This document shows positions 16,369 through 25,675 of a stretch of DNA of 64,000 bases, piece by piece. Position numbers and translations under genes: made by a program. The DNA is from an uncultured Eubacterium sp. GTDB lineage: Bacteria > Bacillota > Clostridia > Lachnospirales > Lachnospiraceae. Position 1 is the stretch's first letter, and each line of letters begins with the position of its first letter. The stretch is taken from positions 1 through 64,000 of the forward strand of contig CAKREC010000002.1 in assembly GCA_934316925.1 (NCBI GenBank), in the 5' to 3' direction. The notes under the pieces were generated by a model, which was not told the origin of the DNA, made no database searches, and saw nothing but the letters and a program-made list of their open reading frames with translations.

Positions 16369-17417
16369 TGAAATTACACGAAGATGTAAATGCATTCCGG
16401 GTGCTTATAAATGATATTCACGAAAAAACAGGATATCGTCTTGATGTACTTGAAAAAGACTATTATGTAGTATTGATGTTAGAAGAATTAGCCCAAAAGC
16501 AGGAAGAAGGACTTCTTGCATACTTTAAAGGCGGAACGGCTTTGTATAAGGCTTTGCACACTACAAACAGGTTTTCAGAAGATATTGATCTGTCGGTTGA
16601 TACAAGAGGATGCAGTAGGACACAAAATGATAAAAGACTGGAAAAAGCAACAAAGAAATATACTTCTCTAACTCGTGATGCAGGTCAGGGTGTTACAAAT
16701 CGTTCAGAGGTTATAGCTGTATATTCTTATAAACCTGTAACAGATTATGATAGGGATGATGTGTTGCAAAGATTTGGAAAATTGAAGATTGAAGCAACAT
16801 CATTTACTATAAGTGAGCCTGTTACAAGTATGGAAGTTGCAGCTATGATATATGAGCTTGCAACAGAAGAACAGAAGAAGATTCTGGAAGAGATATATGA
16901 TGTAAAACCATTTCGGGTACAAACAATTACATTGGAAAGAATCTTTGTAGATAAGCTTTTTGCGGCAGAGGCTTATGTCAGAAAAGCGGAAATAAAAAGC
17001 AGAGCATTTGAAGCTGCAAAACATATTTATGATTTAGCAGTCATGGGAAAACTTAAACAGATAATTTCTTTGATTAACAATGAAGAACCATTAGATAGGC
17101 TTCTTGATATCCGGATGAAAGAGGAAATAGGCAGACTGGATGGAGTTCCGGGATTGTTACCAAAAGAATTTACATTTTTTGAGGGGATAAAGAATAACAA
17201 ACTGATTATCAGTGCATATGAAACAATGCAGAGGCAGTATGTGTTAAGAAAATGTGACAGGATTCCCTATGGAACAGCTCTCAAAGCATTGGAAGATATC
17301 CAGCAGGCATTAAAGAAAAATGTTGCGTGGAATATTGTGATGGCACCTGATACGGATTTACATAATGAGATACTGACTGAACGAGATACTTCAAATCGTG
17401 GTGGCAGATCCAGATAA
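16368..17417 (+). CDS. abiEii: AbiEii-type nucleotidyltransferase toxin
   Basis: 349 residues. The nucleotidyltransferase motifs are clear: GGTAL (55-59) with the following Lys, and EDIDLSV with the paired Asp residues (72 and 74). A helical C-terminal region follows (YDVKPFRVQTITLERIFVDKLFA, then RAFEAAKHIYDLAVMGKL), matching the DUF1814/AbiEii family. AbiEii toxins transfer nucleotides to target RNAs (tRNA in MenT relatives) and cause phage abortive infection. No truncation is seen, and the length is normal for the family. Confidence 0.85.
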   Translation: MKLHEDVNAFRVLINDIHEKTGYRLDVLEKDYYVVLMLEELAQKQEEGLLAYFKGGTALYKALHTTNRFSEDIDLSVDTRGCSRTQNDKRLEKATKKYTSLTRDAGQGVTNRSEVIAVYSYKPVTDYDRDDVLQRFGKLKIEATSFTISEPVTSMEVAAMIYELATEEQKKILEEIYDVKPFRVQTITLERIFVDKLFAAEAYVRKAEIKSRAFEAAKHIYDLAVMGKLKQIISLINNEEPLDRLLDIRMKEEIGRLDGVPGLLPKEFTFFEGIKNNKLIISAYETMQRQYVLRKCDRIPYGTALKALEDIQQALKKNVAWNIVMAPDTDLHNEILTERDTSNRGGRSR

Positions 17418-17533
17418 GTAAGTTTTTCTTAGCAACCATAGAGGGCTGCACACAGAAGGATATGAAGGGAAACAATAAATGAAATCTCAATCCCAGTTTG
17501 TAGAGGAAGAAAATGTGTGGTAGAATATTTTAA

Positions 17534-17829
17534 ATGAAATTGGGAGGCATGAATATTGAGTATCGGACAGTTGCAACGGAAAAGATAAATTTTCCGGAGG
17601 AAACATTTGATGTGATTCACCATGAAGAATATAAGCTGAATGTACATTTTACAAGAGATTCCTGGAATGGACGACTGAAAGCATGCCGAGGGATAGGGGC
17701 TTCTCTTAATGAAGAGAATTTAAAATCATGGGAAGTGGAACATATAAAAATACTTTCACAAATTGCACCAGAAGATTTGAAATTAAACACTATGCGGCAC
17801 TTATGGGATTAGAAGTGCGAAAAGAATAG
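17534..17829 (+). pseudogene. SAM-dependent methyltransferase, internally deleted and frameshifted
   Basis: The frame has EYRTVATEKINFPEETFDVI, the motif II region of a class I methyltransferase, joined directly to HHEEYKLNVHFTRDSWNGRL, which belongs to the C-terminal part. The central strands (about 70-80 residues) and the whole SAM-binding N-terminus are missing. Near 17775 the frame shifts: after APE the proper continuation FEIKHYAALMGLEVRKE is in the +1 frame and stops at 17827-17829. Three separate lesions make it inactive. Confidence 0.75.
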
Positions 17830-17850
17830 GATTGGAAGGTAAAAACACGT

Positions 17851-18111
17851 ATGAAACATGCACTGTGCCAAATGGCAAATGCCGGTACGATAGACATGAA
17901 TTTAGAAAAAAGCATAGCAGCGGTCAGAGAGGCAGCCGATCACCACGCAGATCTGATCTTATTTCCGGAAGTACAGTTGACCGAATTTTTTCCACAGTAT
18001 CCGGGACAGGATGTTTCTGCGTATCGAACCGAATTGGATCTGGAACAGGCGAAGAGAATACGAAACAGTAAAAATTATACCAATTTGAGAAGAACAGAGT
18101 TTTATAAATAA
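17851..18111 (+). pseudogene. Carbon-nitrogen hydrolase (nitrilase family), in-frame internal deletion
   Basis: The first 60 residues (MKHALCQMANAG..., LILFPEVQLTEFFPQYPGQD) match the N-terminus of nitrilase-superfamily amidases and include the catalytic Glu in FPE. The last 25 (LEQAKRIRNSKNYTNLRRTE) are the expected C-terminal tail. The 180 or so residues in between, including the catalytic Lys and Cys, are missing, although the frame stays open. A short peptide could still be made, but it cannot be an enzyme. Confidence 0.75.
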
Positions 18112-18149
18112 AAAAGGCATTTTAATAGCACAAAAGGGAGGAACCAAAA

Positions 18150-18629
18150 ATGATCCAACATCCGATCCAGCCGGTTTATGATAAAGACTCACGCATACTG
18201 ATCCTTGGCAGTTTTCCATCGGTGAAATCCAGAGAAGAGGGGTTCTTTTATGGACATCCGCAGAATCGGTTTTGGAGGGTGCTAGCAGCGTTATATGCAG
18301 AAAATGTGCCGTCTACTATTGTAGAAAAGGAGATGCTGCTGCGAAAAAATCATATTGCCGTATGGGATGTGATCGCATCTTGCGACATTGAAGGTTCTTC
18401 CGACAGCAGCATTAAAAATGTTGTGGTCAATGATCTGTCTGATATTTTGGAAAAGGGATCGATCGAGCATATTTTTGTAAATGGGAAAAAAGCGGAGCAG
18501 CTTTATAAAAGATATTTACAGCCTGTGATCGGAAGAGAGGCGGTATGCCTGCCATCGACAAGTCCTGCGAATGCTGCCTGGAGTTTGGATCGGCTGATCG
18601 AAGCATGGGGGATTATAAAAGAATCGTAA
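18150..18629 (+). CDS. DNA-deoxyinosine (hypoxanthine) glycosylase, UDG family 6
   Basis: 159 residues with GGGAGG upstream. Conserved parts are ILILGSFPSVKSREE (motif 1), GHPQNRFWRVL, a central AVWDVIASCDIEGSSDSSI and LPSTSPANA (motif 2, near residue 138). This set is characteristic of the family 6 uracil-DNA glycosylase group (HDG), which removes hypoxanthine from deaminated DNA. The protein seems complete and is one of few intact genes in this region. Confidence 0.8.
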   Translation: MIQHPIQPVYDKDSRILILGSFPSVKSREEGFFYGHPQNRFWRVLAALYAENVPSTIVEKEMLLRKNHIAVWDVIASCDIEGSSDSSIKNVVVNDLSDILEKGSIEHIFVNGKKAEQLYKRYLQPVIGREAVCLPSTSPANAAWSLDRLIEAWGIIKES

Positions 18630-18764
18630 ACTATAGTATCTTTTTGGTAACTATGGCACAAAAAGGTGCGTACTTTTCATAGGGATCGCCGACTGTTAAT
18701 ATAAAAAAAAGAATCTGAGAAATTCAAATGATCTCTCAGAAAAAAACACAGGGGGCAATACCGC

Positions 18765-19730
18765 ATGGAATTAAAGAAAATAAATGGTGCTGAAAATAAA
18801 GACTACGCTTGTAGAGTAAAAAATATAAGACGAAAAATACAGCAGGCAGATGCAGTTGTGATCGGAGCCGGCGCGGGGCTTTCTACTTCAGCAGGGTTCT
18901 TGTATAACGGGGAAAGATTGAAACAATATTTTGATGATTTTGTAGAGAAGTATGGCTTTCAGGATATGTATTCCGGCGGATTTTATTCGTATGAGACACG
19001 GGAGGAGCATTGGGCGTATTGGAGTCGTTATATTTACATCAACCGTTATATGAACCCGCCGAAACCAGTATACGAAGAATTATACGGACTGGTAAAGGAT
19101 AAGGATTATTTTGTCCTGACAACCAATGTGGATCATTGCTTTCAGAAAGCTGGATTTGACAAAGAACGGTTATTTTATACGCAGGGAGATTACGGCTTAT
19201 TTCAATGCAGCAAACCCTGTCATCATATCACTTATGACAATGAGGAACAGATCAGGAATATGGTGCTGAGTCAGGGCTTTGAGATAACAGCAGAGGGTCT
19301 CGAAAAAAAACAGGGGATTTCCCTGAAAACCAAAATACCGTCTGAACTGATCCCCAAATGCCCGAAATGCGGCCGGCCGATGAGCATGAATCTGCGGGCG
19401 GATGCCAGTTTTGTGCAGGATGACGGATGGGACAGGGCAGCAGAACAATATGAAAACTTTCTTATTGAAAATAAGAGAAAGAACGTTGTTTTCCTGGAAC
19501 TGGGTGTTGGCTATAATACGCCGGGTATTATCAAATATCCTTTCTGGCAGTACACATACAATTGGCGCAATGCTTTTTATATCTGCATAAATCAGGGGCA
19601 GGCTGATGTGCCTTCGGAAATACTGGACCGGTCAACTGTTTTGGATGCGGACATCGCGAAGGTTCTGGCGGATGTGGGGAAAGATGAAAATAGTGATAAC
19701 TGCTTTTTGACAATAATTGAAAAAATATAG
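18765..19730 (+). CDS. Class M-like sirtuin (SirTM-type Sir2 protein)
   Basis: 321 residues. Rossmann/NAD motif GAGAGLSTSAGF (34-45), then MYSGGFYSYETREEHWAYWSR and TTNVDH with Asn121. At the position of the sirtuin catalytic His there is Gln140 (TQGDYGLFQ). Zinc-type cysteines are at 148 and 152 and in CPKCG (about 217). The pattern SAGF-x-Y-x-GER, DMYSGGFY and the Gln instead of His match the SirTM group, which ADP-ribosylates proteins rather than deacetylating them. SirTM genes are usually linked to a macrodomain and a lipoylated GcvH-like gene; none is here, so this is a solitary relative. Confidence 0.75.
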   Translation: MELKKINGAENKDYACRVKNIRRKIQQADAVVIGAGAGLSTSAGFLYNGERLKQYFDDFVEKYGFQDMYSGGFYSYETREEHWAYWSRYIYINRYMNPPKPVYEELYGLVKDKDYFVLTTNVDHCFQKAGFDKERLFYTQGDYGLFQCSKPCHHITYDNEEQIRNMVLSQGFEITAEGLEKKQGISLKTKIPSELIPKCPKCGRPMSMNLRADASFVQDDGWDRAAEQYENFLIENKRKNVVFLELGVGYNTPGIIKYPFWQYTYNWRNAFYICINQGQADVPSEILDRSTVLDADIAKVLADVGKDENSDNCFLTIIEKI

Positions 19731-19755
19731 TGTATGAAAAGCAAATACTTGTTTC

Positions 19756-19932
19756 ATGCTGTATAGTCTTGCAGATAAATGGAAGATGTCTCCAGCCAAA
19801 GTGTATAAAATATTAAATTCAACTGGAATTTTGGATAATTACATCATTAAATGCTATGATGTTCTTCATACGCAGGGGAAAGAATATTTGGTAGAAGATT
19901 TGATTGAGAATGAGAGGAGACTTTTTGAATGA
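19756..19932 (+). pseudogene. DUF3791-like gene, 5' end probably missing
   Basis: ATG 19756 opens a 58-residue frame (MLYSLADKWKMSPAKVYKIL, then DNYIIKCYDVLHTQGKEYLV) that matches the body of DUF3791 proteins, which are often paired with DUF3990 as a toxin-antitoxin-like couple. No ribosome site precedes the ATG, and the first helix of the family is absent, so it looks like a 5'-truncated remnant. No DUF3990 partner follows. Confidence 0.55.
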
Positions 19933-19973
19933 GTCTAAATGTGACAAATTGAGAGTGCATTATAAAAGAACAT

Positions 19974-20016
19974 AAAAAAGTACAGAACAAACATTCGATT
20001 TGCTCTGTACTTTTTT
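19974..20016 (+). terminator. Bidirectional-type terminator
   Basis: A 13-bp perfect stem AAAAAAGTACAGA (19974-19986) with TCTGTACTTTTTT (20004-20016). It separates the decaying region from uvrB. Confidence 0.9.
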
Positions 20017-20123
20017 CTTTATGAATGATATACTAGTTGGGTAACAATACTAAGAAAGCGAAAACATTACAAGTAGTTATGATGTTGATAGATTGATAGA
20101 TCAGGTTCACTCAGGAGGTCTGC

Positions 20124-22118
20124 ATGGATCATTTTGAATTAGTTTCACAATACAAACCCACCGGCGATCAGCCGCAGGCGATCGCAGAACTGGTAGAAGG
20201 ATTTCAGGAAGGCAATCAGTTTGAGACGTTGCTTGGTGTCACCGGATCTGGCAAGACATTTACCATGGCAAATGTCATTCAGCAGCTGAACAAGCCGACG
20301 CTGATCATAGCGCACAACAAGACGCTGGCGGCACAGCTTTATGGGGAGATGAAAGAATTTTTCCCGAATAATGCTGTGGAGTATTTTGTTTCATATTATG
20401 ATTACTATCAGCCGGAAGCGTATGTTCCGTCTACGGACACGTATATTGAGAAGGATTCTGCGATCAATGATGAGATCGACAAGCTGCGGCATTCAGCCAC
20501 AGCAGCGCTGACGGAGAGAAGCGATGTTATTATCATTTCGAGTGTGAGCTGCATTTACGGCTTGGGAAGTCCGATCGATTATCAGAGTATGACCGTGTCA
20601 CTGCGTCCGGGGATGGAAAAAGACCGGGACGAGGTGATCCGAAAGCTGATCGACATTCAGTACACAAGAAATGATATGGATTTTCACCGGGGTACCTTTC
20701 GGGTACGGGGGGATGTTGTGGAGATTTTCCCTGCATCTGCTACGGACCGGGCTCTTCGGGTAGAATTTTTCGGCGATGAAGTTGACCGGATCCAGGAGAT
20801 TGATGTGCTGACCGGAGAGGCGATTTCTGTTCTGGAGCATATGGTTGTATTTCCTGCCTCTCATTATGTTGTTGCACCGGATAAGATGGAGCGTGCGATT
20901 GAAGGGATTGAAGCGGAATTAAAGGAGCGAGTGGACTATTTCAAAAGAGAGGATAAGCTGATCGAGGCACAGCGGATCAGTGAAAGAACACATTTTGACA
21001 TAGAGATGATGAGGGAAACGGGCTTCTGTTCGGGAATCGAAAATTATTCGATGCATCTGAATGGGTTGCAGCCGGGAGACACGCCACAGACATTGCTGGA
21101 TTATTTTCCAGACGATTTTTTGATCATTGTGGACGAGTCTCATATTACGATACCGCAGATCCGCGGCATGTATGGAGGGGATCAATCCAGAAAGACTACA
21201 CTTGTAGACTACGGATTCCGTCTGCCTTCTGCCAAGAGCAACCGACCGCTGAACTTTGAAGAATTTGAACGGCATATCAATCAGATGATGTTTGTATCAG
21301 CAACGCCTTCGGATTATGAGACCGAACACGAACTGCTGCGTACAGAACAGATCATTCGGCCAACGGGATTATTGGATCCGGAGGTTATTGTCAAACCGGT
21401 TGCGGGACAGGTGGATGACCTGCTCGGCGAGATCCGTAAGACGATAGCGGATAAAGGAAAGGTTCTTGTGACTACGTTGACCAAACGTATGGCAGAAGAT
21501 CTTACGAAGTATTTGCAGGAAGTTGGTGTGCGGGTAAGGTATCTTCATTCGGATATAGATACGTTGGAACGTTCGGAGATCATTCGCGATATGCGATTGG
21601 ATGTTTTTGATGTTCTGGTAGGGATCAACCTCTTGCGTGAGGGTCTGGATATACCGGAGGTGTCTCTTGTAGCTATTCTGGATGCAGACAAGGAAGGATT
21701 TTTGCGTTCCGAAACTTCTCTGATCCAGACGATCGGACGTGCGGCCAGAAATGCCAAAGGACGAGTTATTATGTACGCGGACAAGGAGACGGATTCGATG
21801 CACAAAGCATTGGAAGAGACAAGCCGTCGACGCAAAGTGCAGCAGGCGTACAATGAAGAACATGGGATCACTCCGCAGACGATACAAAAGGCAGTCCGGG
21901 ATCTCATCCGCATTTCCTCCAAGGCACCAAAGGATATTATGGAAGAAGAGAAAGATCCGGAATCAATGAGCGCCAAAGAACTGGAAGCGGCGATCAAGAA
22001 GATTATGAAAAATATGAACAAAGCAGCGATGGAGTTAAATTTCGAACTCGCAGCGCAGCTTCGTGACAAGATGATTGAATATAAAAAACATTTGCAGGAA
22101 ATTCAGGAAGAAATATAG
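20124..22118 (+). CDS. uvrB: Excinuclease ABC subunit B
   Basis: 664 residues, the usual length. Walker A GVTGSGKT (39-46), the beta-hairpin tyrosines in [20 protein letters not shown], helicase motif DESH, SATP and the QTIGRAARN motif VI are present, and a C-terminal UVR domain ([19 protein letters not shown]) that contacts UvrC. UvrB verifies the damage that UvrA hands over in nucleotide excision repair. AGGAGG precedes ATG 20124. No LexA box of the GAAC-N4-GTTC kind is visible in the 100 bases upstream. uvrA follows after 15 bases. Confidence 0.97.
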   Translation: MDHFELVSQYKPTGDQPQAIAELVEGFQEGNQFETLLGVTGSGKTFTMANVIQQLNKPTLIIAHNKTLAAQLYGEMKEFFPNNAVEYFVSYYDYYQPEAYVPSTDTYIEKDSAINDEIDKLRHSATAALTERSDVIIISSVSCIYGLGSPIDYQSMTVSLRPGMEKDRDEVIRKLIDIQYTRNDMDFHRGTFRVRGDVVEIFPASATDRALRVEFFGDEVDRIQEIDVLTGEAISVLEHMVVFPASHYVVAPDKMERAIEGIEAELKERVDYFKREDKLIEAQRISERTHFDIEMMRETGFCSGIENYSMHLNGLQPGDTPQTLLDYFPDDFLIIVDESHITIPQIRGMYGGDQSRKTTLVDYGFRLPSAKSNRPLNFEEFERHINQMMFVSATPSDYETEHELLRTEQIIRPTGLLDPEVIVKPVAGQVDDLLGEIRKTIADKGKVLVTTLTKRMAEDLTKYLQEVGVRVRYLHSDIDTLERSEIIRDMRLDVFDVLVGINLLREGLDIPEVSLVAILDADKEGFLRSETSLIQTIGRAARNAKGRVIMYADKETDSMHKALEETSRRRKVQQAYNEEHGITPQTIQKAVRDLIRISSKAPKDIMEEEKDPESMSAKELEAAIKKIMKNMNKAAMELNFELAAQLRDKMIEYKKHLQEIQEEI

Positions 22119-22133
22119 AAAGTAGAGCAGGCT

Positions 22134-24968
22134 ATGGATAAGAAAAAGATGATACGTATTCGAGGAGCGAAAGTAAATAACCTTCAAAATATTGATCTGG
22201 ATATTCCCAGAGATCAGTTTGTAGTACTGACAGGACTCAGTGGCTCAGGTAAGTCGTCACTGGCGTTTGATACGATCTATGCGGAGGGACAAAGACGATA
22301 TATGGAATCCCTTTCATCATATGCCAGACAGTTCCTTGGACAGATGGAAAAGCCGGATGTGGAAAGCATTGAGGGATTGCCACCGGCAATCTCGATCGAT
22401 CAGAAGTCGACCAACCGAAATCCAAGATCTACGGTGGGAACGGTAACAGAGATTTATGATTATTATCGACTTCTTTATGCCCGTGTGGGAATTCCACATT
22501 GCCCGAAATGTGGAAAAGAGATCAAGAAGCAGAGTGTAGACCAGATGGTGGATGAGATCATGAAACTGCCGGAACGCACGAAGATCCAGCTTCTTGCACC
22601 GGTAGTTCGTGGACGGAAAGGCGAGCACGTCAAAGTGCTGGATAAAGCCAAGAAAAGTGGATATGTCCGTGTTGTGATCGATGGCAATCAATATGATCTG
22701 AGTGAAGAGATCAAACTGGAGAAGAACAAAAAGCACAACATTGAGATTGTTGTGGATCGTCTGGTAGTGAAAGATGGCATTCAGGCACGTATGGCTGACT
22801 CGGTGGAAAATGTCCTTAAATTGGCGGATGGATTGATGATCGTCGATGTGATTGGAGAAGAACCACTGAATTTCAGTCAGAGTTTTTCCTGCCCGGACTG
22901 TGGCATCAGCATTGATGAGATTGAACCAAGAAGTTTTTCGTTCAACAATCCTTTTGGCGCGTGTCCGGAATGCGCCGGTCTTGGTTATAAGATGGAATTT
23001 GATGAAGAACTGATCGTCCCGGATCAGAGTCTGAGCATTTCCGAAGGTGCGATTGCGGCTCCGGGATGGCAGTCGGTCGTGAAAGAGGGAAGTTATAGCC
23101 GTTGTATTCTGGATGCGATGGCAAAAGAATATGAGTTTTCACTAGATACGCCTTACAGGGAATATCCTGAGGCGATCCATGATCTGATCTGGTATGGTAC
23201 GGGTGGCGAACGTGTGGAAGTACACTATAGTGGCAGGCATGGCAGCGGTATATATCATGTTGCATTTGAGGGATTGCTGCGCAACATTGAAAAACGTTAT
23301 CGAGAGACGGGATCGGAAGTGACCAAAGCAGAGTATGAGACATTTATGCAGATCACGCCATGTCACAGCTGTGGTGGCAGACGTCTGAAAAAAGAGTCGC
23401 TGGCAGTCACAGTAGGCGACAAAAACATTTCAGACATTTCAGATTTATCCATTTTGGAATTAAAAGATTTTATGGAACATCTGGAACTCAATGACAGACA
23501 AAAACAGATCGGAAGACTGGTGTTGAAAGAGATCAATTCTCGATTGGGATTTTTGGTTGATGTAGGACTGGATTATTTGAGTTTATCGAGGGCGACGGCG
23601 TCTTTGTCCGGTGGAGAAGCACAGCGTATCCGTCTGGCAACACAGATCGGATCCGGCCTTGTTGGTGTAGCATATATTTTGGATGAACCAAGTATTGGTC
23701 TTCATCAGCGGGACAATGATAAATTGATCAGGACACTGAAACGATTAAAAGATCTTGGCAATACGCTGATTGTGGTAGAACATGATGAAGATACCATGTT
23801 TGCAGCGGATCATGTAGTTGATATAGGACCGGGAGCCGGCAAAAATGGTGGACGTGTTGTAGCGCAGGGTACCGCGGAAGAGATCATGCAGGTGCCAGAG
23901 TCTGTCACAGGAGCATATCTGAGCAGACGAAAAGAGATCCCGATTCCGGCTGTCCGTCGTAAGCCAAACGGTTTTCTTACGGTAAAAGGAGCCAGAGAAA
24001 ACAACCTTAAAAATATAACGGTAAAATTCCCGCTGGGAGTATTTACCTGTGTGACAGGGGTTTCCGGTTCTGGAAAGAGCTCTCTTGTGAATGAGATCCT
24101 ATCCAAAAGTCTGACCCGGACGTTGAACCGTGCACGCTGTATTCCCGGCAAACATACGGGGATTGATGGAATTGAACAGCTGGATAAGATCATCAATATT
24201 GATCAGTCACCGATCGGTCGTACACCGAGATCCAACCCTGCCACATATACGGGGTTATTTGATCTGATCCGCGACCTCTTTGCGGCGACTCCGGATGCCA
24301 AGGCAAAGGGATACAAGAAAGGGCGTTTTAGTTTCAATATCAAAGGCGGACGCTGTGAAGCGTGTTCCGGTGATGGGATTTTGAAGATCGAGATGAATTT
24401 TTTGCCAGACATCTATGTGCCGTGTGAAGTGTGCGGTGGCAAGCGTTACAACCGTGAGACGCTCGATGTGCGATATAAAGGAAAAAATATTTATGAAGTG
24501 TTGGACATGACGGTGGAAGATGCACTGGAATTTTTCAAGCACATTCCTACGATCCACAGAAAGATCCAGACACTCTATGATGTTGGACTGTCATATATCA
24601 AATTGGGACAGCCTTCCACGACCTTGTCCGGAGGAGAAGCGCAGCGTATTAAGCTGGCAACAGAGTTGAGTAAAAGAAGTACGGGAAAGACGATCTATGT
24701 ACTGGATGAACCGACGACCGGACTTCACTTTGCCGATGTGCATAAGCTGACAGAGATTTTGCAGCGGTTGACAGAAGGTGGTAATACAGTAGTCGTGATC
24801 GAACACAATCTGGATGTGATCAAGACAGCAGATTATATTATTGATATGGGACCTGAAGGCGGTGATCGTGGTGGTACCGTTGTAGCGCAAGGAACACCGG
24901 AAGAAGTAGCGCAGTGCGAGGAATCCTGCACCGGATACTATATCAAGAAGATGATAGAAAGAGGATAA
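22134..24968 (+). CDS. uvrA: Excinuclease ABC subunit A
   Basis: 944 residues, full length. Two ABC ATPase modules: the first Walker A is GLSGSGKSS (34-42), with signature [12 protein letters not shown]; the second is GVSGSGKSS with [13 protein letters not shown]. Zinc modules are seen at CPKCGKE, at CPDCG with CPECAG, and at CEACSG with CEVCGG. UvrA dimers scan DNA for lesions and load UvrB. It is co-transcribed with uvrB, and the next gene follows within 6 bases. Confidence 0.97.
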   Translation: MDKKKMIRIRGAKVNNLQNIDLDIPRDQFVVLTGLSGSGKSSLAFDTIYAEGQRRYMESLSSYARQFLGQMEKPDVESIEGLPPAISIDQKSTNRNPRSTVGTVTEIYDYYRLLYARVGIPHCPKCGKEIKKQSVDQMVDEIMKLPERTKIQLLAPVVRGRKGEHVKVLDKAKKSGYVRVVIDGNQYDLSEEIKLEKNKKHNIEIVVDRLVVKDGIQARMADSVENVLKLADGLMIVDVIGEEPLNFSQSFSCPDCGISIDEIEPRSFSFNNPFGACPECAGLGYKMEFDEELIVPDQSLSISEGAIAAPGWQSVVKEGSYSRCILDAMAKEYEFSLDTPYREYPEAIHDLIWYGTGGERVEVHYSGRHGSGIYHVAFEGLLRNIEKRYRETGSEVTKAEYETFMQITPCHSCGGRRLKKESLAVTVGDKNISDISDLSILELKDFMEHLELNDRQKQIGRLVLKEINSRLGFLVDVGLDYLSLSRATASLSGGEAQRIRLATQIGSGLVGVAYILDEPSIGLHQRDNDKLIRTLKRLKDLGNTLIVVEHDEDTMFAADHVVDIGPGAGKNGGRVVAQGTAEEIMQVPESVTGAYLSRRKEIPIPAVRRKPNGFLTVKGARENNLKNITVKFPLGVFTCVTGVSGSGKSSLVNEILSKSLTRTLNRARCIPGKHTGIDGIEQLDKIINIDQSPIGRTPRSNPATYTGLFDLIRDLFAATPDAKAKGYKKGRFSFNIKGGRCEACSGDGILKIEMNFLPDIYVPCEVCGGKRYNRETLDVRYKGKNIYEVLDMTVEDALEFFKHIPTIHRKIQTLYDVGLSYIKLGQPSTTLSGGEAQRIKLATELSKRSTGKTIYVLDEPTTGLHFADVHKLTEILQRLTEGGNTVVVIEHNLDVIKTADYIIDMGPEGGDRGGTVVAQGTPEEVAQCEESCTGYYIKKMIERG

Positions 24969-24973
24969 AGAAG

Positions 24974-25558
24974 ATGCATTCATTTTTTGCAATGATGGCC
25001 CGGATGAAATATATTGACCGGTGGGCTCTGATGAGAAACTCCAGAAATGAAAATATTAGTGAGCATTCGATGGAAGTTGCCATGATCGCGCATGGCCTTG
25101 CCATCATTTCCAATGAAAAGTGTGGCGGTGAGATAGACATTGATCGTGTTGCCCTGATGGGATTGTATCATGATGCCAATGAGATCATTACTGGGGATAT
25201 GCCAACACCTGTTAAGTATTATGATGAGAACATTCGCCAGGCATACAAACGGGTGGAAGATGTGGCAAGCAAGACGATGCTGAATACGCTCCCGGATTAT
25301 ATGAAGAAGTATTATGAACCGTTATTGTTCTTTGATCCCAAATATGAAAAAGAATGGAAACTGGTGAAAGCTGCCGATAAATTATCCGCACTGATCAAGT
25401 GTCTTGAGGAGCTGCGTGCCGGCAATCAGGAGTTTCAGACTGCGAAGGAAACGACGGAGAAAAACCTGATTGCTATGGATATGCCGGAAGTCATTATTTT
25501 TATCCATGAATTTCTGCCGGCGTATGAACTCACACTGGATGAATTGCAGAGTTTATAG
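24974..25558 (+). CDS. yfbR: HD-domain 5'-deoxynucleotidase, YfbR-like
   Basis: 194 residues from ATG 24974 (AGAGGATAAAG upstream). The HD signature comprises His in ISEHSMEVAM and the pair in GLYHDANEIITGDMPTPVKY, the exact YfbR pattern; AADKLSALIKC supplies the distal Asp. YfbR removes the 5' phosphate from deoxynucleoside monophosphates and keeps nucleotide pools in balance. It lies 5 bases after uvrA, so it probably belongs to the same transcript; linkage to excision repair could help recycle excised nucleotides, but this is inference. Confidence 0.85.
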   Translation: MHSFFAMMARMKYIDRWALMRNSRNENISEHSMEVAMIAHGLAIISNEKCGGEIDIDRVALMGLYHDANEIITGDMPTPVKYYDENIRQAYKRVEDVASKTMLNTLPDYMKKYYEPLLFFDPKYEKEWKLVKAADKLSALIKCLEELRAGNQEFQTAKETTEKNLIAMDMPEVIIFIHEFLPAYELTLDELQSL

Positions 25559-25604
25559 GTTATTTTTCTTTTATAAAAATTTAATAGAGAGTTGTCTGTA
25601 GTTC

Positions 25605-25613
25605 TGGTATAAT
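25605..25613 (+). promoter_or_regulatory. Extended -10 promoter for the PocR-domain gene
   Basis: TGGTATAAT (25605-25613) has the TGn extension and a perfect -10. No good -35 is visible, as expected for this promoter class. Confidence 0.55.
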
Positions 25614-25675
25614 AGAAAAGTAAAAGTATGAACGCTAAAACTAGCAACAGCAGTGTTATTTTCCGGGGTGATTTA

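Noticed and set aside
17418-17533. Gap between AbiEii and the methyltransferase remnant.
   Set aside because: Contains no ORF, promoter or clear repeat; a target-site repeat could not be found by eye.
18650-18745. Possible operator or relic promoter before the sirtuin gene, with GCAC/GTGC and CTATG/CATAG inverted repeats and a TCTGAGA/TCTCAGA stem.
   Set aside because: The spacing resembles HxlR-type regions, but no regulator gene is present and the stem has A runs on both sides, so neither an operator nor a terminator can be supported.
20017-20123. LexA box before uvrB.
   Set aside because: uvrB is often SOS-controlled, but no GAAC-N4-GTTC site is visible in this stretch.
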